Shown here piece after piece: positions 56,590-64,000 of a DNA stretch of 64,000 bases. The stretch's first letter is position 1. Each line of letters begins with the position of its first letter. The notes beneath the pieces were generated by a model. The model was given only the letters and a program-made list of their open reading frames with translations, made no database searches and had not been told where the DNA came from. Position numbers and translations under genes: made by a program. Source of the stretch: Paenibacillus dendritiformis (GTDB lineage: Bacteria > Bacillota > Bacilli > Paenibacillales > Paenibacillaceae); assembly GCF_945605565.1 (NCBI RefSeq), contig NZ_OX216966.1:5448001-5512000 (forward strand), given 5' to 3'.

Positions 56590-57400
56590 CCCTTCGCGTC
56601 ACGGCAGTCTCACATTCCGGCTCTTTGCGCACCCTCACCCATCAGTCAGGGCGGGCCACACTTTCTGGCTCTTTACACCACTCTCCCATCGCCTCAGGGC
56701 GGCTTCACTTTTCAGCTCTTCGCTTCACTATCCCATCGAGTCAGAGCGATCTCATTTTTCAGCTCTTTGCTTCACTATCCCATCGAGTCAGAGGCGATCT
56801 CATTTTTCAGCTCTTTGCTTCACTATCCCATCGAGTCAGAGCAGCCTCACTTTTCTGCTCTTTGCTTCACTATCCCATCGAGTCAGAGCGATCTCACTTT
56901 TCAGCTCTTTGCCTCACTATCCCGTTGAGTCAGGGCCTCACTTTTCTGCTCTTTGCTTCACTATCCCATCGAGTCAGAGCGATCTCATTTTTCAGCTCTT
57001 TGCTTCACTATCCCATCGAGTCAGAGCGATCTCACTTTTCAGCTCTTTGCTTCACTATCTAATCGAGTCAGAGCGATCTCATTTTTCAGCTCTTTGCTCC
57101 ACTATCCCATCGAGTCAGAGCGCTCTCACTTTTCAGCTCTTTGCTTCACTATCCCATCGAATCAGAGCGATCTCACTTTTCAGCTCTTTGCCTCACTATC
57201 CCGTTGAGTCAGGGCCTCACTTTTCTGCTCTTTGCTTCACTATCCCATCGAGTCAGAGCGATCTCATTTTTCAGCTCTTCGCTTCACTATCCCATCGAGT
57301 CAGAGCAGCCTCACTTTTCTGCTCTTTGCTTCACTATCCCATCGAGTCAGAGGCGATCTCATTTTTCAGCTCTTTGCTTCACTATCCCATCGAATCAGGC
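56590..57400 (-). repeat. Tandem array of 47-bp units (array 2)
   Basis: Fifteen conserved copies run from 56734 to 57388 in 47-bp steps (44 or 48 in a few), with about three degenerate ones at the start. The core CCCATCGAGTCAGAG reads CTCTGACTCGATGGG on the minus strand, related to the array 1 core in reverse. The variant with CCCGTTGAGTCAGGGCC at 56923 and 57202 marks a higher-order repeat of about 279 bp. All three plus-strand frames stay open for up to about 295 codons only because the unit has no stop. Confidence 0.95.
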
Positions 57401-57521
57401 TAAGTTCCTCACCCACAATAGCCAACATTCGGAAAAAATATCTTATTTCAAAGCAATATCACTCCATGCGTAACATCTTGTTCTAATTGTTAGGAATACT
57501 TCTAATAACGTTGATTTATTT

Positions 57522-58002
57522 TCTTCCTGACTCATGGAGAGATTGGTTATAAGGCAATCCGAGCTCACCCGGTTTCCTGACCGACGGGGAGACTGGCTAT
57601 AAGGCTGTCCGAGATCATCCGGCTTCCTGACCGATGGGGAGATCGGCTATAAGGCAATCCAAGCTCATCCGACTTCCTGACCGATAGGGAGACTGGCTAT
57701 AAGACATTCCGAGCTCACCCGGCTTCCTGACCATAAGGGAGATTGGTTATAGGGCAATCCGAGATCATCCGGCTTCCTGACCCACGGGGATATTGGCTAT
57801 AAGGCAGTCCGAGAACATCAGGCTTCCTGACCGACAGGGAGACTGGCTATAAGGCACCCGAGATCATCCGGCTTCCTGACCGACAGGGAGACTGGCTATA
57901 AGGCAGTCTGAGGACATCCAGCTTCCTGACCAAAAGGGAGATTGGTTATAAGGCAATCCGAGCACACCCGGCTTCCTGACCAAAAGGGAAATTGGTTATA
58001 TG
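57522..58002 (+). repeat. Tandem array of 50-bp units (array 3)
   Basis: Ten copies of CCTGAC(C/T) start at 57526 and step by 50 bp (once 49) to 57975. A typical unit reads CTGACCGATG, GGGAGATCGG, CTATAAGGCA, ATCCAAGCTC, ATCCGACTTC. Its first half aligns column by column with array 1. It ends about 100 bp before the stop of the convergent YfkAB gene. Confidence 0.95.
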
Positions 58003-58099
58003 AGGCATCGTTCATTTTCTTATGAAAAAAAGGCGGATTGCCAATTGGCATCCACCTCATTTTCTATCATAAAGTATCGTACATATTCCAAGCTGCTGC

Positions 58100-59251
58100 T
58101 TATTCCGCCAAGACTGGCATTTGGGCTGTTCTCGTCTTGAAATCGACGCCCTTGTAATACATGTCTGCGACGAGCAGATTCGGTCCGCAGCAGGCGACCG
58201 CCGGGCAATGGCAGTCGACCGTGCGGGACAGCGGGTGGTCCTGCAGCCAGGAATTGAAAATATCGTCCAGCCGGCTCTCGTAAATGCTGCCGAAGGCCGG
58301 GATGTCCGCGAAGTCGGTCACGAAGACATCGCCGCTGAACAGGTTGACATTCAACCGGTTGCGCCCGTCCGGATCGTTCCGCAGCGTGACCATCGGCTCG
58401 GAGCGGAGGCGCTGAAGGAGCTTCTGGTCTTCTTCGTCCGTATTGCAAGCGAAGAAAGGAAGCGTCCCGAACAGCATCCAGACGTCCTGGTGACGGGTGT
58501 CGAGCAGCCGGTGTATCGACTGTCTCAGATCGGACAGTGGCAGCACCGGAAGATTCTGCGCGAACGAGCTTGGGTACATCGGATGTACCTCATGGCGTTG
58601 GCAGCCCATCTCGACGATAAGCTGATGAATCTCGCTCAGTTGGCTGTGAGTCCGGTAGTTGATCATCGACTCGGCCGAAATGTACATTCCCGCCTCGCTC
58701 AGCCGCTTCGTATTGTCGATCATCCGCTCGTACAACCGGGACGCGGCCCCGGACTTGACCTCATGGCTTGTATGAGTGAACCCGACCGCATGAAAATCTT
58801 CCATGCACGTATAGTTGAACGAAATGTGCATGACGTCCAAATAGGGAGCGACCAGTTCATAGCGGCCGATATCGAAGGTCAAATTCGAGTTGATCTGGGT
58901 CCGTATGCCTCGTTCGCTGGCGTATTTTAATATTGGAACGATATAGTCGGTTACGGTCTTCAGATGGAACATCGGCTCTCCGCCCGTAATGCTGAGCGTC
59001 TCCAGATGCTCGACCTCGTCCAGCCGCTTGAGCATGAGGGAGAGCGGCAGCTTCGGCGGCTCGCTCATCATGAGTGTGTGCCCAACTGCGCAATGCTCGC
59101 AGCGCATGTTGCACATCTGGGCCACCGTCATCTCGACGCTGGTCAGGACATGACGTCCGTACGCGCGCAACGAGCGAATCGGATCCCAAGGATCATACGC
59201 CGGGCTGATCCGTTGCTTTTTCTTGACTCGTTCCATTTCTAGTTGATTCAT
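58100..59251 (-). CDS. yfkAB: YfkAB radical SAM / CxCxxxxC protein
   Basis: About 383 residues. The radical SAM cluster motif is CNMRCEHC (Cys about 47, 51 and 54), with SITGGEP further on. Near the C terminus CHCPAVAC fits the CxCxxxxC motif that defines YfkAB. It should bind a [4Fe-4S] cluster and S-adenosylmethionine; the substrate is unknown. Start 59251 is set by AAGGTGG upstream, with one more in-frame ATG 12 bases earlier. In Bacillus subtilis yfkA and yfkB are one gene, as here. Confidence 0.92.
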   Translation of the reverse strand: MNQLEMERVKKKQRISPAYDPWDPIRSLRAYGRHVLTSVEMTVAQMCNMRCEHCAVGHTLMMSEPPKLPLSLMLKRLDEVEHLETLSITGGEPMFHLKTVTDYIVPILKYASERGIRTQINSNLTFDIGRYELVAPYLDVMHISFNYTCMEDFHAVGFTHTSHEVKSGAASRLYERMIDNTKRLSEAGMYISAESMINYRTHSQLSEIHQLIVEMGCQRHEVHPMYPSSFAQNLPVLPLSDLRQSIHRLLDTRHQDVWMLFGTLPFFACNTDEEDQKLLQRLRSEPMVTLRNDPDGRNRLNVNLFSGDVFVTDFADIPAFGSIYESRLDDIFNSWLQDHPLSRTVDCHCPAVACCGPNLLVADMYYKGVDFKTRTAQMPVLAE

Positions 59252-59418
59252 GCTACATTCCACCTTATTTTTCCATTAACCTGTTGTCTGGCAATATCCA
59301 TCACCATCCTGCCCGAACAAGGGCCATCCCTCCGCCTGTCGCGCGGCCAGGGGCACTCGCCATGTAACTGGAGGGTATAATTCGGGCGAAGCTGGCCATT
59401 CGTCCGGCCGATAAGCGA

Positions 59419-61662
59419 TTAGGCCGCATTCTTCTTCTCCTTGTGCCGGAACCGCTTCGGTGCCCACCAATTGGCCCGCCCCATCAGCTTCATCAGCGAG
59501 GGCACGAGGAAGATGCGGATCAAGGTCGCATCGAGCAGAACCGAAGTGGCCAGCCCGAGGCCGATCGCTTTCATCATTTCATTATCCGTGAAAATAAAGG
59601 CGCCTACGACGACGATCAAAATGAAGGCGGCGCTCGTAATGATTCCGCCGGTCTTCATGAGGCCGTCGGCCGTACTGTGCTCGTTATGTCCCGTACGCTC
59701 GTATTCCTCGGCAATCCGCGACAACAGGAAGACTTCATAATCCATCGATATGCCGAAGACGACGCAAAATATGATGACCGGCAGCATCGCAACCACCATG
59801 CCGGTCGACGTGACCTGGAACAGATCGGCCAAATATCCGTGCTGGAAGACAAGCACGACGATGCCGAGGCTCGATCCGAGACTCAATATGTTCATCACCA
59901 CCGCCTTCAGGGGAAGCAGTACCGAGCGGAAGGCGATGAACAATACCAGGTAGGTCACGATCAGGATGAAGACGACGACATAAGGAAGCGCCCCCGTAAT
60001 CCGCTCGATAATGTCGAGCTGCACCGCCGGTCCGCCTGTCACATATTTGGCGGTCATTCCGCTCTGGAGCTCCCAATTCCGTAAGCTGTGAACGAGATCG
60101 CGCACTTCCTGCCCTTCCGGATCGCCATCGGGAATGACCTGCATGACGATAAGCCGCTCCTTCGCTAGATGGCTGCCCTCTAATTGGGCGCGCAGGGCAG
60201 GATCCTTCAAGGCCTCCGCCATTGCCTCCGGGCTGGGCAGCCTGCTCATCAGGCTTACGTAACTGTCGACGCGCCGCACTCCATCCATCCGGCTCAGCTC
60301 GGCCTGCCAGGCTTCCGCCTGCCGGATCGTCCCGGCATCCGTATAGGGCTGCTCCGTCCGCAGCGCGACGAGAATCGGGTTCAGTTCCCGCTTGTCATAT
60401 GCCTCGTTCACCAGATCGGAGCCGGCTCGCGACTCATACTTCGGCGGCAGCATCTCCGCGTCCGGAATGCCTATATTCATCCCAGCCATCGGCAGCGCGA
60501 GACCGGTCAGCAGGACGAACAGGATGATGACAATCGTAATCGGCCGCTTCATGACGCTATGCGCGATTCGGCGCCAGAAGGTACTGCCTCCATCCGCATC
60601 CCGGCTGCGGAACCGCGCCGGAATGACCGGGAAGCGATTGATGCGCTCGCCGAATACGCCCAACAGAGCCAGCAGCAGCGAGTTGCCTACGATGACGGAC
60701 ATCGTCACGACGAGCACGCCGCCCAAGCTCAAGGAACGGAACAAAGCGAGATCGATGAACGCCATCGCCACCAGCCCGATCAGCACCGCCACGCCGGAGA
60801 AAAAGATCGAGCGCCCCGCTTTCTGGGCGGTCATCGCCACCGCCGCTTCGACCGAGCCATGCTGCCGCAGCTCTTCCCGGAAGCGGCTTACCATGAACAG
60901 CGCATAATCTATCCCGACGGCGAGCCCGAGCATCGTCACGACATTCGGGAGAAAGTTGCTGAGCGAATCCGTTGCGAACGAGATGAAGTAGATCAGACCA
61001 AGGGTGGTGGTCACACTGACAACACCGACGATAAGCGGCAGCAATCCGGCCAGCAGCGTGCCGAAGACGGCGAGCAGGACAACGAGCGCAATCGGCAGTC
61101 CAATCAGCTCCGACTTCACAATGTCCCGCTTGCTTGCTTCCTGCATATCGTAATAGACGGGGGTCGATCCGCTAACATAGGTGTCAGCCTGCGGAAGATC
61201 CGGTATCTGGCTGCGGATCTCCGGATATCTATCCAACGCTTCGTTCGTATCCAGATTGAGAATGACGTGGACGGCGACGACATCCTGTCGGGCATCATCC
61301 TGCCGCCCTTCCTTGCGAATGCGGACATCGCTGACGTACGGCTCCTGCTTCAGTCCGGAAAATCGTTGTTCTATTTGCCGGAATGTATCTTCCGTCATCA
61401 AGGAGGAGCCATCCCGGCTCTCGTAGACGATATCCATCGTCGTCGAAGAGAGCCCGACCTCGCTGCGCAGTATGGACAGCCCCTGCTCCGATTCGCTGCC
61501 GGTTGGCGTAAATCCGTTGTCCTTGAGCATCGAAGGAACCTGCAGGGCCAAGAGAGACATGGCCAAAAAGAATACCGTCCAACCGATCCACACAGCGTGT
61601 CGTCGACGGTATACCCATTGTCCCCATGTCCAAAAAAAGCCGCGGCTGTCCGATTCCCGCAC
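59419..61662 (-). CDS. MMPL-family (RND-like) transporter
   Basis: 747 residues. Twelve membrane helices with two large extracytoplasmic loops are arranged as two repeats; the SVTTTLGLIYFISFATDSLSNFLPNVVTMLGLAVGIDYALFMVSRFREE block and CVVFGISMDYEVFLLSRIAEEYE mark the MMPL family. Members export lipids or antimicrobials. The GTG at 61662 has AGGGGGC 7-8 bases upstream. No obvious regulator lies beside it. Confidence 0.9.
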   Translation of the reverse strand: MRESDSRGFFWTWGQWVYRRRHAVWIGWTVFFLAMSLLALQVPSMLKDNGFTPTGSESEQGLSILRSEVGLSSTTMDIVYESRDGSSLMTEDTFRQIEQRFSGLKQEPYVSDVRIRKEGRQDDARQDVVAVHVILNLDTNEALDRYPEIRSQIPDLPQADTYVSGSTPVYYDMQEASKRDIVKSELIGLPIALVVLLAVFGTLLAGLLPLIVGVVSVTTTLGLIYFISFATDSLSNFLPNVVTMLGLAVGIDYALFMVSRFREELRQHGSVEAAVAMTAQKAGRSIFFSGVAVLIGLVAMAFIDLALFRSLSLGGVLVVTMSVIVGNSLLLALLGVFGERINRFPVIPARFRSRDADGGSTFWRRIAHSVMKRPITIVIILFVLLTGLALPMAGMNIGIPDAEMLPPKYESRAGSDLVNEAYDKRELNPILVALRTEQPYTDAGTIRQAEAWQAELSRMDGVRRVDSYVSLMSRLPSPEAMAEALKDPALRAQLEGSHLAKERLIVMQVIPDGDPEGQEVRDLVHSLRNWELQSGMTAKYVTGGPAVQLDIIERITGALPYVVVFILIVTYLVLFIAFRSVLLPLKAVVMNILSLGSSLGIVVLVFQHGYLADLFQVTSTGMVVAMLPVIIFCVVFGISMDYEVFLLSRIAEEYERTGHNEHSTADGLMKTGGIITSAAFILIVVVGAFIFTDNEMMKAIGLGLATSVLLDATLIRIFLVPSLMKLMGRANWWAPKRFRHKEKKNAA

Positions 61663-61722
61663 ATGTGTCGCCCCCTGACCACTCTCATTATAGCTTCATT
61701 GTAAGCTTCCCGAGTGACAGGG

Positions 61723-62817
61723 TCAATTTTCGACGTGCGAGCTGACGATCGTCACATTCAACGACCGGGCCAGATCGATCTCGTGCGGCACGGCGAGCTC
61801 TTCTCCCTCAGGTCCGGTCAAGATTCGCACGATCGGCCGTTGAGGGTATTCCGAATGAATGCGGGCGACAACGCCGGTCTCGCCCGTGCTCAGGCGGACG
61901 GACATCCCGATGGGATAGACGGCAAGCCGATCGCGGAACACGGCGAGCATCGAGGCATCATAGAGCGTATCCGCCCCCGTGTACAGCAATTCCAACGCTA
62001 CGTGAGGCAAGGTCGCCTCCTTGTACACCCGATGCGACGTCATTGCATCATAGGAATCGGCAATCGCCACCCATTTCGCATATTCATGAATCTCATCGGA
62101 ACGAATTCCGCGCGGGTAGCCGCTTCCGTTCAGACGCTCATGATGCTGGAACGCGCAATGAGCGGACAGCAGCGGAATATTCGGCTCCTCCTTCAGGATG
62201 AGGTAGCCAAGCTCGGCATGCCGCTTCATCTGGGCGAATTCCTCATCCGTCAGCTTGCCGGGCTTGTTCAAAATATTCAGATCAATCTGCGTCTTCCCAA
62301 TGTCATGAAGCAGCGCGCCCATGCTCAATACCCGCTGCTCTTCCTTCTCATACCCGTGATGGATGCCAAGCAATGTCGTATAAATGCATACATTCAACGA
62401 ATGCTGGAACAGGTAATGATCGGTCGCCTGCATATCGTTCAGCATGATCATCGCGTCTTCGTGACCGGACAACTCATCGATAATCGAATCGAGTATGCCT
62501 CCAAATGCTTTGCCAATTGAAGAGGATTGCCGCGGCTGCTTCCGCGATGTCGAATCATTCATCATCTGCTTGAACTGGCGCCGGATCACGACCGCCGCTT
62601 CCCTGCGCGTCTCCTCGCTTAACAGCGAAGGAGCCTCGATGCCTTCCGTCCGGTTATCCTCAATATACACATAAGAGATGCCCATCTTCGAGAGCCGGTC
62701 AATATATGCTTCGGACAACTGTACCGCCTCGCCCAACAGGACAAGGCCTTCTTCATTGAAAATTTTTTTCGCTAGCCGCATGCCGGGACGGCAAGCCTGA
62801 ATTGGCATCCAACGCAC
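61723..62817 (-). CDS. HD-GYP domain phosphodiesterase-like protein
   Basis: 364 residues. An N-terminal region (about 1-120) is followed by an HD-GYP domain: His 139, the HD pair at 171-172 (HDIGKTQID), His 200, His 220, HHERLNGSGYP at about 225-235 and DSYDAMTSHRVYKEA. This family cleaves cyclic di-GMP. The C-terminal part (about 300-360) looks like a DUF3391-type or other small domain. The start is GTG at 62817, with AGGGG upstream. Confidence 0.87.
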   Translation of the reverse strand: MRWMPIQACRPGMRLAKKIFNEEGLVLLGEAVQLSEAYIDRLSKMGISYVYIEDNRTEGIEAPSLLSEETRREAAVVIRRQFKQMMNDSTSRKQPRQSSSIGKAFGGILDSIIDELSGHEDAMIMLNDMQATDHYLFQHSLNVCIYTTLLGIHHGYEKEEQRVLSMGALLHDIGKTQIDLNILNKPGKLTDEEFAQMKRHAELGYLILKEEPNIPLLSAHCAFQHHERLNGSGYPRGIRSDEIHEYAKWVAIADSYDAMTSHRVYKEATLPHVALELLYTGADTLYDASMLAVFRDRLAVYPIGMSVRLSTGETGVVARIHSEYPQRPIVRILTGPEGEELAVPHEIDLARSLNVTIVSSHVEN

Positions 62818-63007
62818 ACATGGTCAACCCCTGCTGTTTTCTGATTTGGCAATCCCTTTTTCCTATTCTCGTACGACTCTATCAGCTACTCTATCATAGC
62901 AAAAATGCCGCCGCGCGCGAAGAGGCGAATGTTGTTTTCTGTCGCTTCCCGGACGTTCTGCTGGCAGAAGCTGTCGGACGGTGACCGTCGCCATTGGCAT
63001 CGCCGAT

Positions 63008-63835
63008 TTATCGGATAATAAAGAACCAGAACAGCCCGGCCAACACGAAGCGGTAGATGGCAAAATGACGCAGCCGAATGCGCTGGATATGCTTCAAAAA
63101 GGTGACGACAACGAGATACGCCACGATAAAGGAGACGATAAAGCCAAGAGCGAAAAACCCGATAATATCCAGGGTAAGCATGCGATACCCGTCGATCAGC
63201 TCGTAGCCGCTCGCCAAGAACATAATCGGAATCGCCATCAGAAAGGAGAAATCGGCAGCCGCCCGATAGCTGACCCCGCTCAGCATGCCCCCGGACATCG
63301 TCGAGCCCGAACGGGAAAAACCCGGAAAGACGACCGAGAGAATCTGGTACAGTCCGATCAGCAGCGCCTGCAGGTACGTAATATCATCCATCGTCTCTGC
63401 GGCCGGCTTGCGCCGGGAGCCGAACCATTCCGCAATCCACATGAATACGCCTCCGGCCACAAGAGCCCATAATATAGTCGCGGTATTGTCGAATTGGCTC
63501 TTGATGTAATCCCGGGCGAAGAAAGCGACGATGAGCGCCGGGCCGATCCCAAGCGCCACATGCAGCAGATTGAGCTGCTTCGTGCGGACATGACCCTGCG
63601 CTACCGTCCGGCTTCGCAGTCCAAGCATCGCAAGAATCCGCTGCCAGTACACGACCGTAATCGCGAGAATCGCGCCCAGTTGGATGACAATTTCGAACGT
63701 CTTCAGAAAGTCCTCCTGCTCGGCGATGCCCATAAGCCGGGTCGTCAAAATCATATGCCCGGTAGAGGAAACCGGGATAAATTCCGTCAAGCCTTCCACG
63801 ATGCCCAAAATGACCGCTATCCAAATATAGACCAT
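63008..63835 (-). CDS. uppP: Undecaprenyl-diphosphatase
   Basis: 275 residues with about eight membrane helices. The catalytic motifs are LTEFIPVSSTGHMIL near the N terminus and PGFSRSGSTMSGGML near 170-185. It recycles the lipid carrier of cell wall synthesis by removing a phosphate; it confers bacitracin tolerance. AGGTGG lies upstream of the ATG. Preceded on the same strand by a partial gene at the window edge. Confidence 0.95.
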   Translation of the reverse strand: MVYIWIAVILGIVEGLTEFIPVSSTGHMILTTRLMGIAEQEDFLKTFEIVIQLGAILAITVVYWQRILAMLGLRSRTVAQGHVRTKQLNLLHVALGIGPALIVAFFARDYIKSQFDNTATILWALVAGGVFMWIAEWFGSRRKPAAETMDDITYLQALLIGLYQILSVVFPGFSRSGSTMSGGMLSGVSYRAAADFSFLMAIPIMFLASGYELIDGYRMLTLDIIGFFALGFIVSFIVAYLVVVTFLKHIQRIRLRHFAIYRFVLAGLFWFFIIR

Positions 63836-63856
63836 GACAGGTGTCCACCTTTCCGA

Positions 63857-64000
63857 CTAACGATAATGGACAATCGCAAGCCGATCCTCGCGGCAGCGGC
63901 TTAGCTCCTCCGCCTTCCGCAGTTGGACGGCCAAAATATCGCGCAGCACCTCCGGCAGGAAAAACGTAATATCCTGCCCATTTTTCAAGCTCGGATAGCC
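63857..64000 (-). CDS. C-terminal fragment of an unrecognised protein (cut by the window edge)
   Basis: The last 47 codons are visible, beginning GYPSLKNGQDITFFLPEVL and ending in DRLAIVHYR. It is mostly helical and charged. Its stop lies 22 bases upstream of uppP, so the two may be cotranscribed. I cannot name the family. Confidence 0.55.
   Translation of the reverse strand, partial: GYPSLKNGQDITFFLPEVLRDILAVQLRKAEELSRCREDRLAIVHYR

Noticed and set aside
56362..57486. Plus-strand open frames up to 295 codons
   Set aside because: They are read through the 47-bp tandem array in three frames; the apparent protein repeats come from the DNA unit and have no ribosome site or family features.
59276..59470. 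Minus-strand 64-codon frame between yfkAB and the MMPL gene
   Set aside because: Runs over the MMPL C terminus in another frame and has no start support.

Overview
The window looks like a chromosomal segment of an endospore-forming Paenibacillus-type firmicute. The base composition is moderately GC-rich, ribosome sites are strong AGGAGG-like sequences, and GTG and TTG starts occur. Sporulation-associated families are present (YtvI, YtrH, YtrI, YheC/YheD). The order dnaE / ytrH-ytrI-ytpI-ytoI, accD-accA, pyk, fxsA, ytvI, citZ-icd-mdh follows the Bacillus subtilis chromosome closely. I see no rRNA, tRNA, CRISPR array or insertion sequence.

Layout. 1-4.7 kb: a soluble CBS-type chemoreceptor and a PhoP/PhoR-like two-component pair in the order kinase then regulator, with PhoP-box-like TTTACA repeats upstream of both the kinase and the chemoreceptor. 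4.7-8.5 kb: class I fumarase, a YfbR-type nucleotidase and a YtvI paralogue. 8.5-14.4 kb: a frameshifted oleate hydratase with a TetR regulator, then a Fur-box siderophore uptake operon. 14.4-18.7 kb: a small membrane protein and the TCA block citZ-icd-mdh, with a catabolite-repression site lying on the citZ promoter. 18.8-27.1 kb: ytvI, a ClbS/DfsB-like protein, a tandem-repeat array, fxsA, a thioesterase, pyk, accDA and pgpA. 27.2-33.7 kb: dnaE with the divergent ytrH-ytrI-ytpI set and ytoI. 33.9-37.8 kb: an AadK-like adenylyltransferase and a large YhgE/Pip protein with 19-residue repeats. 38.1-45.9 kb: nucleoside salvage (deoB, nupNOPQ, deoD) around a Crp-family regulator. 46-54.4 kb: yheA, yheB and five tandem YheC/YheD ATP-grasp spore-coat genes. 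54.4-64 kb: a HAD phosphatase, YpdA, a 1.7-kb non-coding repeat zone, YfkAB, an MMPL exporter, an HD-GYP protein and uppP.

The most unusual material is non-coding. Tandem arrays at 20.97-21.48 kb, 56.6-57.4 kb and 57.5-58.0 kb have 50-, 47- and 50-bp periods. They share one core (CTGAC..GA.GGGATA) and sit only between convergent genes. A separate 22-bp array of GTCC...GGAC units, a roughly 75-bp element duplicated at the Pho locus with a covarying hairpin, and the 19-residue repeat in the YhgE protein are further candidates for undescribed structure. All calls come from reading the sequence; no database search was possible.
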